The translations under genes were made by a program, and so were the position numbers. Below, piece by piece: positions 37,601 through 48,229 of a stretch of 64,000 bases of DNA. Position 1 is the first letter of the stretch. Each line of letters starts with the position of its first letter. Under the pieces are notes generated by a model. It was not told the origin of the DNA and made no database searches. It was given only the letters and a program-made list of their open reading frames with translations. Origin of the DNA: Steinernema hermaphroditum (taxonomy: Eukaryota > Nematoda > Chromadorea > Rhabditida > Steinernematidae); NCBI GenBank assembly GCA_030435675.1, contig CM059622.1, positions 9,052,001-9,116,000 on the forward strand. Direction: 5' to 3'.

Positions 37601-39966
37601 AGTTTGCAATTGAGAGTTGAACAGTTAGCTACAGATTCATATGTTGGAGATGTCCTAGATCACAGGAGGATCCATGTACGACATAGTGATGGGCAGCTAA
37701 TCCATCATATTCTTAGAAATCCACAGCTTACGATTCAAGGTGCCATCATCCACCATTGATCCTAATAACTCTGCGAGGAAAGCATACTGGCAGTCGAGCC
37801 AGGGCTCATTCGACGCGCCAGAGTCTGCTGAGCAACCGTCCGTTAATGGAATTTGGAGAAATCGCGTCAGAAACGAAAAAAGAATCGGATTACTATGATT
37901 TTGAGCATTTCCCATTGTAAACTTTTTGGCGCGTGAAATGCGCGCGCAAAATTTTCGTGGCAGGAGCCCTCTCCTTTTTTGCGAAGGGGGTCTAATCGGT
38001 AGAGCTCGCCTAGCTCTATGCAGCAGTGCATCGAAATTACTATGTTTCATTGCTGTTTTTGGTCTAATAGGCTGGCTTTTGATCGTTTATCAAACCACGT
38101 ATTATCGATTAGACCCCTTTATCCATGCCCCAGCCGAGAAAAAAAGGGGTAAACTGGCCATTTAAACTGTAAACTACCCACAAATCCACCGTATTGTACA
38201 CTCATTCAGGGACATCGCTGCGGATCATCGTAATGGAAACATGACTTGTGGATAAAGATGGCCCATTTAGGCCAGAATGAGCAATGTGCTTAGGCTGTTT
38301 TTGCACACCATCTGGTAGAGATGGGATGACCCAAAAAACCCATCAGCGCTCTTTAACTTCGCTCCAGTGCGACCGTCACAATACATTGCGAATTCAAGGA
38401 TTTTGTTGCGGGACCACTATCCGCCAACCCTTTGCCCACCCCTGATACAAAGTGTCACGTAGATTCTTTTTTAAGCAGAGTGTTCTAACAGTTTTAGGCA
38501 TATCTGTGCATAATGGACGCATAATGCATGCTTTTCAGGAATTCATCACCGTCTGTGTCCATGTTTGGACTTGGAAGTGGGCTGAGCGCCTCCAAAGATC
38601 GGGTCAGTCCGCAAGCTATACAGGATCTCCTCGAGGTTACGCGCCTACCCAGTGGATTACGAAGAGCCGCAAGTCCCGAAAGCCGCATAAGTAGCAGAAG
38701 CCCCAGTCCGCCCTGCTCTAGTGGAAGAGCTTCACCGTCGTTTTCTCTCGTCCAAAGGTCGTTCCTTAAAGTTACCAGCGGAACATCCGGCCCCAGCGGC
38801 TTAGTGGGCCTTGGAGGGATGCGAAAACTAAGTTCATCGCCTCACTTGTTGGGGATATGCGAAGAAGGCGAGGAAGGATCTGATGGCAGTCCGTGTCCGT
38901 CCGCACCCAGCGAAGGAGGAAATCCAGCACCGAGCGATACGCTGAACATTGTCACTCGGAGCACGCGTTCAGCCTCTACGGGACTTGCGACTGTGGGTGG
39001 CAGGAGCGCCCTTAAAGACTCAGTGACGTACAGTACAGTTCGCATGATTTGTGCGAGACAGGCTGTTGTGTCGCCCGACTTATGTCGCCGTTATGATCAG
39101 CATCACAAGAGATTGCTTACCCGCACAAAAAGGTCGACCAGGTCAGTATATTCCTCGTTGACCCTTGATTATCTCCATTTCTGTTCAGCTGCTCATCGAG
39201 TGAGGCTTCCGACGATGACTCCAACGAACGTCGCTTGAATCTGTTAAGCATGAAGTACTGCAAGCACAGTGACGACAGAAACGACGACGAGGATCCACCT
39301 CAAGGTTTCTTGGTGCATAAACGTGTTCTTAGCGGGAGTGAGTCAAATGTAGCCGGAAGTACAAGTCTAGGATCGAGCAGAAAGCCGACGTCTTCAACGC
39401 CCCAGATATCGATATCAACAGAAACCTCATCCGGTACCTCAAAACCCCAGAACTCTTCTTCAAGCGATGGTAAAACGGCTGCCGCTGATGGGTCGTCCAA
39501 CACTGCAGCTCTGGATCCATCGCTTCTCATTGGAAAGCTGGATCGGTTGAAGCTGCACACCATCATGGAGTCTCCCTCCAACGCGAATCACCTGCCTAAC
39601 AACAATTCGTTCTTAAGGTAAATCGTCTTGTCTACGTGCTAATTTTTCATGTGCAGAATATGAAGAAAAAGCGAACACATATCTCAAAAGTGGAGAAGCT
39701 ATAAACCCATATCACGGAGTCTTCGACGAACTCTCTCGCTTGATGAACAGTCCATAGTCCTAGCAAGGCAGCGATTGCTTGAAGGGACAGCTCGCCTAGA
39801 AGAGGTAAACAGTAATCGTATCCGGTGGTACATGTGCATCTTTCAGGAAGAAGATGACCCCCCTTCCGCCAGCTTCACAAAGTCAAGGTGTTCATCGAAA
39901 GAAGACGTTCTCGCTGCCAGTAATGGTGCCAAAGTGTCCGAATTAGGGTGCGTGTCCGCTTGCTAG
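34637..39966 (+). CDS. SNRK: SNRK-type serine/threonine kinase
   Basis: SNF1-related kinase of the CAMK/AMPK-related group, normally activated by LKB1. Twelve exons: 34637-34771, 34825-35028, 35073-35168, 35209-35374, 35423-35564, 35607-35963, 36011-36211, 36265-36639, 38539-39141, 39189-39617, 39666-39804, 39847-39966, exactly 988 residues. The kinase domain (about 15-270) shows the glycine loop [24 protein letters not shown], catalytic VVHRDLKPEN, DFG in LTDFGFSN, activation-loop threonine in [14 protein letters not shown] and APE. A UBA-like segment follows (about 290-340). The long tail is serine-rich and holds [14 protein letters not shown], matching the SNRK tail. One intron (36640-38538) is swollen with repeats. 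LARS2 starts 328 bases downstream on the same strand. Confidence 0.94.
36977..37362. repeat. Foldback element 1 in SNRK intron
   Basis: Arms 36977-37111 and 37218-37362 are near-perfect reverse complements (GGGGAGATAAAAAAGCTAT at the outer end, GCTTTCATATCGGTCC at the inner end) around a loop of about 105 bases. No coding capacity beyond chance. Confidence 0.8.
37384..37968. repeat. Foldback element 2 in SNRK intron
   Basis: Arms of about 205 bases (37384-37590 and 37757-37968) are near-perfect reverse complements. Outer ends carry GAAAATTTTGCGCGCGCATT, inner ends GCAGAGTTATTAG. A related single arm occurs at 47205-47430. Confidence 0.82.
37980..38445 (+). repeat. Dispersed repeat family, copy in SNRK intron
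   Basis: Contains GGGTCTAATCG followed by TAGAGCTCGCCTAGCTCTA (imperfect palindrome), ATGCAGCAG, ATCGAAATTACTATGTTTCA, then GATCGTTTATCAA, CCCCAGCCGAGAAAAAA and CCACAAATCCACCGTATT. Two more copies occur at 51.05 and 51.38 kb. Confidence 0.8.
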
Positions 39967-40284
39967 TCACAAAGAATCTCGCCTGTCTTCTCGGCATTTC
40001 TGTACATACTACGGCTGTTATGGAGTTTCAACGAGTTTTCTTTCTTAACCATTTGTACGAGTAGAATCGCTTGTTTATCCGATTCCTCCATCTGTTGTGA
40101 TTCTCTCACCTATTGAATACTCAAGCTTATATTGTAGTAACATCTAATGCGCCAACAATTGTTTTCTGTTTAATGTTTATAATATTGTTTGTGGTGTAAA
40201 TCTAAAGCCCTCGAGTTCTCAGCACCGCGTCTTCGTCGGCACAGTATTTTGTGAACCTGCACAGATTTCCAAATCGACAAACGT
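39967..40284. other. Spacer SNRK to LARS2
   Basis: About 320 bases, AT-rich, holding the SNRK 3' UTR and LARS2 upstream region. No other feature seen. Confidence 0.4.
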
Positions 40285-40291
40285 GTTTTAG
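40285..40291 (+). promoter_or_regulatory. Splice acceptor before the LARS2 start (SL-like)
   Basis: GTTTTAG lies two bases before the ATG at 40294 with no evident upstream exon. It fits spliced-leader addition. Confidence 0.45.
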
Positions 40292-40293
40292 AT

Positions 40294-43200
40294 ATGTCTA
40301 TCTTGCGGACTCTTCGTCCCAGGTATCAATTCCTCGCCAGTTCAAGGTTCGGCTCCACGTGTCTCCCATGGCCGCAGAAGAATCCGAGTGTTTCATCGAA
40401 TCTGGCGGATATCGAATCCCACTGGGCAAACCGCCTAGCCGCAGTAGAGCACATCCCCTCCGGGAGGCCGCCGAAGTACATTCTCTCCATGTTTCCGTAC
40501 CCGTCAGGAAGGCTCCACATGGGCCACATGAGAGTGTACACGATCTCCGACGTCCTCGCTAGGTACTACAGGCTGAATGGCTTCGACGTCATACACCCGA
40601 TTGGCTGGGACGCCTTCGGCCTTCCGGCCGAAAATGCCGCCCGTGACCACGGTGTCGATCCACGGGAATGGACGTACGCCAACATCGACGCCATGAAGGA
40701 TCAGTTGAAACGAACCGGCGTCGACTTCGACTGGAATCGAGTGAGTTCAGCGAGCTCGTGGTGCCAGAATCTTCTCGCGTTGCAGGAGTTCCTGACATGC
40801 GACCCGAAATTCTATCAATGGACCCAGTGGATCTTCTGCAAACTCTTCGAAAAGGGCCTCGTTCGGCGATCTATGGCCGAGGTTCACTGGGACCCCGTGG
40901 ACCAAACTGTTCTAGCGGCGGAGCAGATCGACGCGAACGGAAGATCGTGGCGTTCGGGCGCCCTTGCAGAGAGGCGGAGGCTGCGCCAATGGGCCGTGGA
41001 GACACCGAAGTACGCCAAGGTTGGGCTGGAACTCGCAGACAGTTTCTAGGTGCTTCTTTAGGAGTTGTTGGAAGGACTGGACAAACTTCCTGAGTGGAAG
41101 GAAGTCGCAGACATCCAGGCTAACTGGATAGGGAAGTGCGACGTCTATCGCTTTCATCTGCCTCTCAGAGTAGGTTCGTCGCCGTCGGCGTTTACCGCAT
41201 CGTCCTGTTTCATGACACAAACAGTGATTCGCTTCTGGAGGAATCTTTCGATCTCCGTATTCGAGATGTTACCGAATTGGCCCGCGGAGAGTTCCTAATT
41301 GTTAGCGCCGATCATCCTCTCGCGGACAAAAACATATTGGATCAGGAGTACTGTACGTTATTACTTGTGTGTGTTGGAGCTACCGCGTATCTTCCAGGTC
41401 TCCCGAACATCACCGCGATGAATGTCATCACGGGTGTCCAGATGCCGATAGTCGTTAGTCCACGAGTGAACGAAGGCGGTAAAGAGTCCTTTTTGAATGC
41501 ACGACTGGGCTTCAGCGACAATTCAGAAGACTGCGCCCTAATCAGGCAGCTTAACTTGGTTGTCACTCCGCGAAGATTGAACCTTAGCCACGATGATGTA
41601 GTCGAGATCGCCGAGGTTCGTGCGTGATGGTATTCCGCGATGCAACATCTTCTTTAGTTTGGCGCGTATGGAGGATACCAAACCAGTCGTACACTGGTGG
41701 ATTGGGTTGTATCGAGGCAGCGGAAGTGGGGTACCCCAATTCCAATGGTCATTTCGAAGGATGGGAGGCAAGCTACTCCTGTACCCTACGACAGGTTGCC
41801 GCTGCTCGCGGAACATCAAGGCAAACCGTTCCAAAAATCCAGCCTGGCAGAGGGCGCCGGAATTGTCGAAACCGACACACTGGACACTTTCTTCGACTCC
41901 AGCTGGTACTACTTGAGGTATCTCGACGTGAACAACAAAAGCGCGCTGGTCGACTACGAGTTGACGAAGAAGCTGATGCCCGTGGATGTGTACGTGGGAG
42001 GCATAGAACACGGTAGGTGCTATTCCCAGAACTGGTGTATTCACGTCGTTGCTTAGCTGCCATTCACATGTTCTTTGCTCGCTTCGTCTCCTACTTCCTC
42101 AACGATATTGGAGCGAGCGCCGTTCGCGAGCCGTTCTCACGACTAGTTCCACAGGGAATCGTCCGCGGAAAAACCTTCATTCGCCCAGATACGGGCGAAT
42201 ATGTGAAGTCGGATCTTGTTAAGCCCTGCGGAAACGAATTTGTTGGACCAAATGGCGAAATGCTGGACGTAGTTTTCGAGAAGATGTCGAAGTCGAAACA
42301 CAACGGCGTTGATCCGCTCGTAGTACTGGAACGCGACGGAATCGATTTAGCGCGCCTGCAACTTCTGGATTCGGCCGCTCCGCGAGCTCCGATCAACTGG
42401 GGCGATTCCGACTTGAAGGGTTTGAAGAAGTGGCTCGATCGAGTCGCCTGGGTCGTTAACACCTACGTCGAACAACGCGGAGCAGCGCACGCTGAATCCC
42501 CGAAGTTCGCTTCTCAGGAAACAGAAGACAAGTATAAGGAGAGTTACAACTACTTTGTTAGAAACGTAAGATAATTGTTTGCGCAAGCGATTTTAGTTGG
42601 GCGCAATTTAGGCATCGATGCTGCTCGAGGTTCTCCATCTACATAATACCGCCATCGCACGTCTTCAAGGGCTCACCAATGCTCTAAGAGTAAGAGAAAT
42701 CTGTGTTTCCTGGGTGCTCACATAAGGGACTTTGTAGAAGATCCACCCAGATGACGCTCGAAACAGCGTTCACTTCGAGCGGTGTGTGCATGCACTCGTT
42801 ATTATGACACAAGTGTTTGCGCCGCATACCGCAGCTGAGTTCTGGGCGGCTTTATGTTCTGTTCCGGCAACAAAAGACGCCGAGTGGAATCGCAGTGGGT
42901 TCGTGTGGGAACAGCGGTGGCCTCAAGTTGATCGCGACGCCGACATCGATTTCATCGTCACGGTGAGTCTTTGAGGAAGTTCCTTTGTGGAGTGTGATCG
43001 GTTTAGGTCGGTGAGGTCAACTGCGGAAGAATAGCGGCTCCGCGCGAGCAGGTGGAAGCCGCCAGTCCGGATGAACTTCGTGCCCTAGCCGAAAGTCGAT
43101 ATCACAGCTCGTTGTTTCACCATATGAAACACAAAGGATTCGCCGTAAGAGGATATAACGTGCAGAAGCGGGATGGATTCCATGTGACGTTGAATGTGAG

Positions 43201-43327
43201 CATCGACGAAGGTGTAGACGAAGCAGAAATTCGCGCAATTCTGGATACGGTAGCGAAGGAGAGGTTCAAGGAGCGGAAAAGCCACAAGAAAGACAGGAAA
43301 ATAACGACGACAACCGCGCATTGTTGA
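40294..43327 (+). CDS. LARS2: Mitochondrial leucyl-tRNA synthetase
   Basis: Class Ia aminoacyl-tRNA synthetase charging mitochondrial tRNA-Leu. Ten exons: 40294-40740, 40786-41019, 41062-41177, 41225-41352, 41398-41615, 41658-42012, 42057-42565, 42612-42689, 42738-42962, 43007-43327, total 876 residues (human 903). Presequence [13 protein letters not shown], then [20 protein letters not shown] with the HIGH-type motif [50 protein letters not shown], and the KMSKS loop in [14 protein letters not shown], all family hallmarks. The C-terminal anticodon-binding region and a lysine-rich tail end at TGA 43325. The exon 3/4 joint needs a poor donor (GTCGCC) to stay in frame, so 41165-41225 is the least certain part; the editing domain lies around it and looks divergent and short. 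Confidence 0.93.
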
Positions 43328-44334
43328 AGATATTTTTAGATTTTTTTATTATACTGTTGTCTGTTATGTTTTGTAGTGAATAGAGAGCGGAAGTGCAACC
43401 ACGATGTTCACAATCAAGAACCAAAGAGCGTTATTGCCTACACAGATGATAAAATGGGTAAAAACCTGATAGTAAAAAGACCATCAGGTTGGTATGTGTT
43501 CATCATACATTCTCAAGAGTAGCAAATACATAGAGCATCACACGGTCCCGAACCCTCGACGTCGTGCATGGGAAACGGACGCTTTGCCACCACTCCACAG
43601 ACACACGATCCTCCGTGCGCTAGAAACGATTAAAAGCACATTCGAATAGCACGTGCTGTCCACGTGCAAGATGGGCTGCCGCTGCGTGTGGAGGGTGGAG
43701 CGCTTGCAAGGGAAGACAAACGCATGTTGTTGAGTTGGAAATCGGTGAGTCGTGGCCGCTGCGGACATCACCGATCAATGGATCCCCTTTTGGAGGAACG
43801 CGCCGGTTTGGCCAGGTCGTTCGCTGATCTTTCCTGCGGATTCGTCTTCGGTGGCGCGCGAGTGAATCCGTCGCCGTTGGGCCGTTCGCCGCCGCTGCGG
43901 GGGTTGTTGTTGTGCCTCGGCGGAACCATCGAAAAAACTTTCTATTTGCCTCCCGCTCTCCAGTGACTTCTTCCGTCGCCGTTCTCGTCTTCGGATTCGT
44001 TATCTCGGGATTCTCGTGCCGCCCGGCTTTGCCTGCCTTTGCACTTTGAGTCGGTGCCGCGCACTTTGGCGTTCTTATCGCGTCGTCTGCAGCCCCGACT
44101 TCCCCGATTCCACTCTCGAGGCCCAAATGTCGTCGAAAAACGGCGTCGGATTTTGGGGACCTTCTTCTCCACTCTACACCTTCGCTGACGCAACGCAGTT
44201 TCCTTTCCGGTCACTTTCTCTGCCGGAATTAATCGATCCGCGCCCTCTTTGCTCTTTCGCTCTTTTCTTGTTTGTGCTTTGTTTTCGCCGCTTGTCCGCG
44301 AAACTGTGATTCCCGCGAACGCGTTGACAACTTG
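43328..44334. other. Spacer LARS2 to GPD2
   Basis: About 1 kb. Open stretches at 43664-43966 (plus) and 43620-44126 (minus) have no recognisable motif, so I do not call a gene. The 3' UTR of LARS2 and promoter of GPD2 are here. Confidence 0.4.
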
Positions 44335-44341
44335 TTTTCAG
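44335..44341 (+). promoter_or_regulatory. Splice acceptor upstream of GPD2 start (SL-like)
   Basis: TTTTCAG ends 25 bases before the ATG at 44367. It may mark spliced-leader addition or a cis-spliced 5' UTR intron. Confidence 0.35.
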
Positions 44342-44366
44342 GAGTCCTTTCCAACTGCCTCCCGCC

Positions 44367-46951
44367 ATGTCGTCTCTGAGGCGACTCCTTTCGAGACGAG
44401 GTATCCTCATCGGCAGCGCCGCGCTCGGAACCACCATCGGTGGACTTTGGTACATTGATTCTTCGAACCCGCGGCGTTTCAAAAGACAAGTGGTTGGTGA
44501 ATTGACCGTTCGCAGTCCCTGAATGCCCCTCTTAGGCGAACTACTTTCGAACTGCTCACGCAATCGATTCCGAAGACATCAAAGCCGAGCTGAATAAGCG
44601 ACCCTCGGGACAGCTGCCAACCCGCAAAGAAATTTTGGACTCTTTGAACAGTGGAGAGGTCTTCGACGTTCTGGTGATCGGCGGCGGAGCGACTGGAGCC
44701 GGCGTCGCTTTGGATTCGCAAACCCGCGGCTTGAAGACTGCGCTGGTGGAGCTCAACGACTTCTCCTCCGGAACCTCCTCTCGGAGCACCAAGCTGATCC
44801 ATGGCGGTGTTCGGTATCTGCAAGCTGCCGTGTTCGGCCTCGACCTTGAACAGTACCGTATGGTCAAGGAAGCTTTGTTCGAACGTGCCAATCTCCTGGA
44901 AATCGCCCCCCATCTTTCATGCCCTCTTCCCATCATGCTACCGGTTTACAAGTAGCGTGGAAGTCATTGGAACGCATTGAATTTTCGCGTTTCAGATGGT
45001 GGCAGGTACCGTACTACTGGGCTGGCATCAAAATGTACGACTTCGTCTCCGGGAAACGAGTTCTTAAGCACTCCTTCTATATCAACAAGGAGAAGGCGCT
45101 TGAGAGATTCCCAATGCTCAAGAAGGAGTCCCTGAAAGGGGCGCTGATCTACTATGACGGTATGTTGGCTATGACCTTTCGAACGCACAATCCATCAAGC
45201 TGGAATGTTTAGGACAGCACAACGATGCGCGCATGAATTTGGCCATTGTCCTTACAGCGGTCAGGCACGGAGCGAAGTGTGCGAACCATATTAAGGTGGA
45301 AAGACTGCTGAAGGATTCTGAAGGAAAAGTGTGTGGAGCCCACGTTAAAGATATGGTTTCGGGCGTCGAATGGGACATCAAGGCCAAGGCGGTCATCAAC
45401 GCCACGGGTCCTTTCACAGATTCCATCCGACTGATGGCCGATCCGGACACCAAACCCATCTGTCAGCCTTCTTCCGGGGTTCACATCGTACTACCCGGCT
45501 ACTACAGTCCCGGAAACACTGGTTTGCTCGATCCGGCAACCAGCGACGGTCGCGTGATCTTCTTTTTGCCTTGGGAGCGTATGACCGTAGCCGGTAAAAC
45601 AGTACAGAGCTCTCACATTAACTGACTCTGTCGTCTTACAGGTACGACGGACGCCCACTCTGAAGTCACCTTCTCTCCCAAGCCTTCTGATCAGGAGATC
45701 GAGTTCATTTTGCAAGAAATCCGCGGATATCTAAGCAAAGACGTTTCTGTCCGCCGCGGCGACGTCATGGTTGGTTTCCGTTCTTGTTATTGTTAATCAT
45801 GCAGTGCATTTAGTCGGCCTGGGCGGGACTGCGTCCCCTTGTGCGCGACCCTAACAAGAAGGATACGAAATCACTAGCTAGAAATCACATAATAGAAGTC
45901 TCCGACTCGAATTTGATCACTATCGCGGGTGGAAAGTGGACGACTTACCGTCACATGGCCGAGGAAGCGGTCGACGCTGCTGTGAGGGCCTGTGACCTGA
46001 GTCCGCGAAACGACTGTGTGACACCCGGACTGATGCTGGAGGGAGCACATGAATATGACCCGCTCCTTTACATTCATTTGGTGCAGGATTACGGCATGGA
46101 AGTTGACGTACGTGAAGAAATAACCATTTTCTACATTTCACCGTCTACTCTTCAGGTTGCACAGCATTTGGCCAACACATATGGAGATCGCGCCTTCGTA
46201 GTTGCGAGGATGTGCAAAATGACAGGAAAGCGCTGGCCGATTGTGGGACATCGTCTTCACGACGAGTTCCCCTACCTCGATGCTGAGGTGCAGTACGCCG
46301 TTCGGGAGTACGCCTGCAACGCCGTCGATGTCATCGCCCGAAGGCTGCGACTTGCCTTCCTGAACACATACGCGGCGCACGAGGTCCTCCCGGCAGTGGT
46401 CGAGATCATGGCAAAAGAGTTGAACTGGAATAAGGCGGAGATCAGGGTGAGCAATTGTAGATGTGTTCCAGCCTATCAAGGCGACATTTTTAGCGACAAC
46501 TCGAAATGGCCCGCGACTTCATCAACCAGGAGATGGGACAAGATGCCCGAGCCACGTCTGTGAGCCAAATTTCGTTGAACTTGACGCGCGAAGAGATGGA
46601 CAGTGCCAAGGCTAAGTTCAATGCACTCGACTGGGACAGGAAGGGACACATCACAGTGAACGATCTTAGGAAGCACTTCCGTGTACGCCCAATATCTTTG
46701 TTCCTACTGTATCGTATCGTCTTTAGGATCGCGGGGAGAAGATCGACGAACGGCTACTTCACGAACTCCTCAACGAAGTGGATCTGAACAAGAACGGCGA
46801 ATTGGAATTGGCAGAATTTTTCCTGCTCTACTCCGGCCTGAAGGGCGGACAGATCGCCCAGAACCGTCTAGTGCGCTATCTCGACGAATTCCAGCCGGCA
46901 ACGTCACCAGCCACGAAGATCACCGTCGCACGATCCGGTGGTGGAGTTTGA
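44367..46951 (+). CDS. GPD2: Mitochondrial FAD-dependent glycerol-3-phosphate dehydrogenase
   Basis: Inner-membrane enzyme of the glycerol-phosphate shuttle: oxidises sn-glycerol-3-phosphate to dihydroxyacetone phosphate and passes electrons to ubiquinone. Nine exons: 44367-44489, 44536-44951, 44996-45159, 45213-45593, 45642-45769, 45814-46107, 46156-46446, 46494-46682, 46727-46951, giving 736 residues (human 727). Presequence plus a hydrophobic anchor (GILIGSAALGTTIGGLWYI), FAD-binding VLVIGGGATGAGVALD, FSSGTSSRSTKLIHGGVRYL, ATGPFTDSIR, and GGKWTTYRHMAEEAVD follow the family. The C-terminus carries two EF-hand loops (DWDRKGHITVND and DLNKNGELELAE) that explain calcium stimulation. AATAAA occurs at 47093. 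Confidence 0.97.
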
Positions 46952-47092
46952 TTGCTGTAGAGCGTCTTTTGGATTTCCCATTTCCCTTTGCTGAACCGGT
47001 AGCAACAGTATTTTATTTGCGATCCCTAGAAAGTTGTCTTTTATAAGTGTTCCCTATTTGTATATTGATACTCTGCGTGAAAAGATAATCCC

Positions 47093-47098
47093 AATAAA
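47093..47098 (+). promoter_or_regulatory. Candidate polyadenylation signal of GPD2
   Basis: AATAAA 142 bases after the stop, the first such hexamer downstream. Confidence 0.45.
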
Positions 47099-47204
47099 TC
47101 ACATCGTTGTGGATGGTGGTCGGTTCCCACTCGATTTCACTCACAAGGAGAGGTCCCACACTGTCCCACGCCGATTCGGCTGAAATTTGGCAGGGAGAGT
47201 GTAT

Positions 47205-47430
47205 TGTATTCGTCAAAAGTCTCTAGCAAAAACGGAGAGGGCTCCCACAACGAAAATTTTGCGCGCGCATTTCACGCGCCAAAAATTTCGCAATGGGATA
47301 TGCTCAAAATCATAGCAATTCGCTATTTTCTCGTTTCTGACGCGATTTCGTCAAATTTCATGAACGGACGGTTGTTGCTTTCCTCGCAGAGTTATTAGCA
47401 AATCATTAGTTTGCATTTGAGAGTTGAACG
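47205..47430 (+). repeat. Single arm related to SNRK-intron foldback element 2
   Basis: Shares TGTATTCGTCAAAA, GAAAATTTTGCGCGCGCATT, TTTCTGACGCGATTTC, ACGGACGGTTG, GCAGAGTTATTAG and GAGAGTTGAAC with the left arm and flank at 37363-37625. Only one arm is present; the minisatellite begins where the other side would follow. Confidence 0.8.
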
Positions 47431-47436
47431 GTACCA

Positions 47437-48229
47437 GGACATTGGCGTCCCGGACATTGGCGTCCCGGACATTGGCGTCCCGGACATTGGCGTCCCGGAC
47501 ATTGGCGTCCCGGACATTGGCGTCCCGGACATTGGCGTCCCGGACATTGGCGTCCCGGACATTGGCGTCCCGGACATTGGCGTCCCGGACATTGGCGTCC
47601 CGGACATTGGCGTCCCGGACATTGGCGTCCCGGACATTGGCGTCCCGGACATTGGCGTCCCGGACATTGGCGTCCCGGACATTGGCGTCCCGGACATTGG
47701 CGTCCCGGACATTGGCGTCCCGGACATTGGCGTCCCGGACATTGGCGTCCCGGACATTGGCGTCCCGGACATTGGCGTCCCGGACATTGGCGTCCCGGAC
47801 ATTGGCGTCCCGGACATTGGCGTCCCGGACATTGGCGTCCCGGACATTGGCGTCCCGGACATTGGCGTCCCGGACATTGGCGTCCCGGACATTGGCGTCC
47901 CGGACATTGGCGTCCCGGACATTGGCGTCCCGGACATTGGCGTCCCGGACATTGGCGTCCCGGACATTGGCGTCCCGGACATTGGCGTCCCGGACATTGG
48001 CGTCCCGGACATTGGCGTCCCGGACATTGGCGTCCCGGACATTGGCGTCCCGGACATTGGCGTCCCGGACATTGGCGTCCCGGACATTGGCGTCCCGGAC
48101 ATTGGCGTCCCGGACATTGGCGTCCCGGACATTGGCGTCCCGGACATTGGCGTCCCGGACATTGGCGTCCCGGACATTGGCGTCCCGGACATTGGCGTCC
48201 CGGACATTGGCGTCCCGGACATTGGCGTC
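47437..48229. repeat. Minisatellite: 15-bp unit GGACATTGGCGTCCC, about 53 copies
   Basis: The unit repeats head to tail for 793 bases (52 full copies plus 13 bases) with no base difference that I can see. Each unit contains GGAC and its reverse complement GTCC around ATTGGC, so single strands can form small hairpins. Because 15 is a multiple of three and the unit lacks stops, several frames stay open across it, producing artificial repeat ORFs such as (MSGTP)n. These are not evidence of a protein. Confidence 0.97.

Larger units (their letters stand above)
36640..38538 (+). other. Repeat-filled 1.9-kb intron of SNRK
   Basis: Donor CGCAG|GTTCGG and acceptor CTTTTCAG|GAATTC join exons 8 and 9 in phase 2. 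All other SNRK introns are about 40-60 bases, so insertion of the two foldback elements and one dispersed repeat accounts for most of its length. Confidence 0.85.

Noticed and set aside
43620..44126. 168-codon minus-strand ORF and 100-codon plus-strand ORF between LARS2 and GPD2
   Set aside because: Overlapping shadows in a GC-rich promoter region with no motif or splice support.
47437..48229. CRISPR array
   Set aside because: Direct 15-bp repeats without spacers in a eukaryotic genome are a minisatellite.
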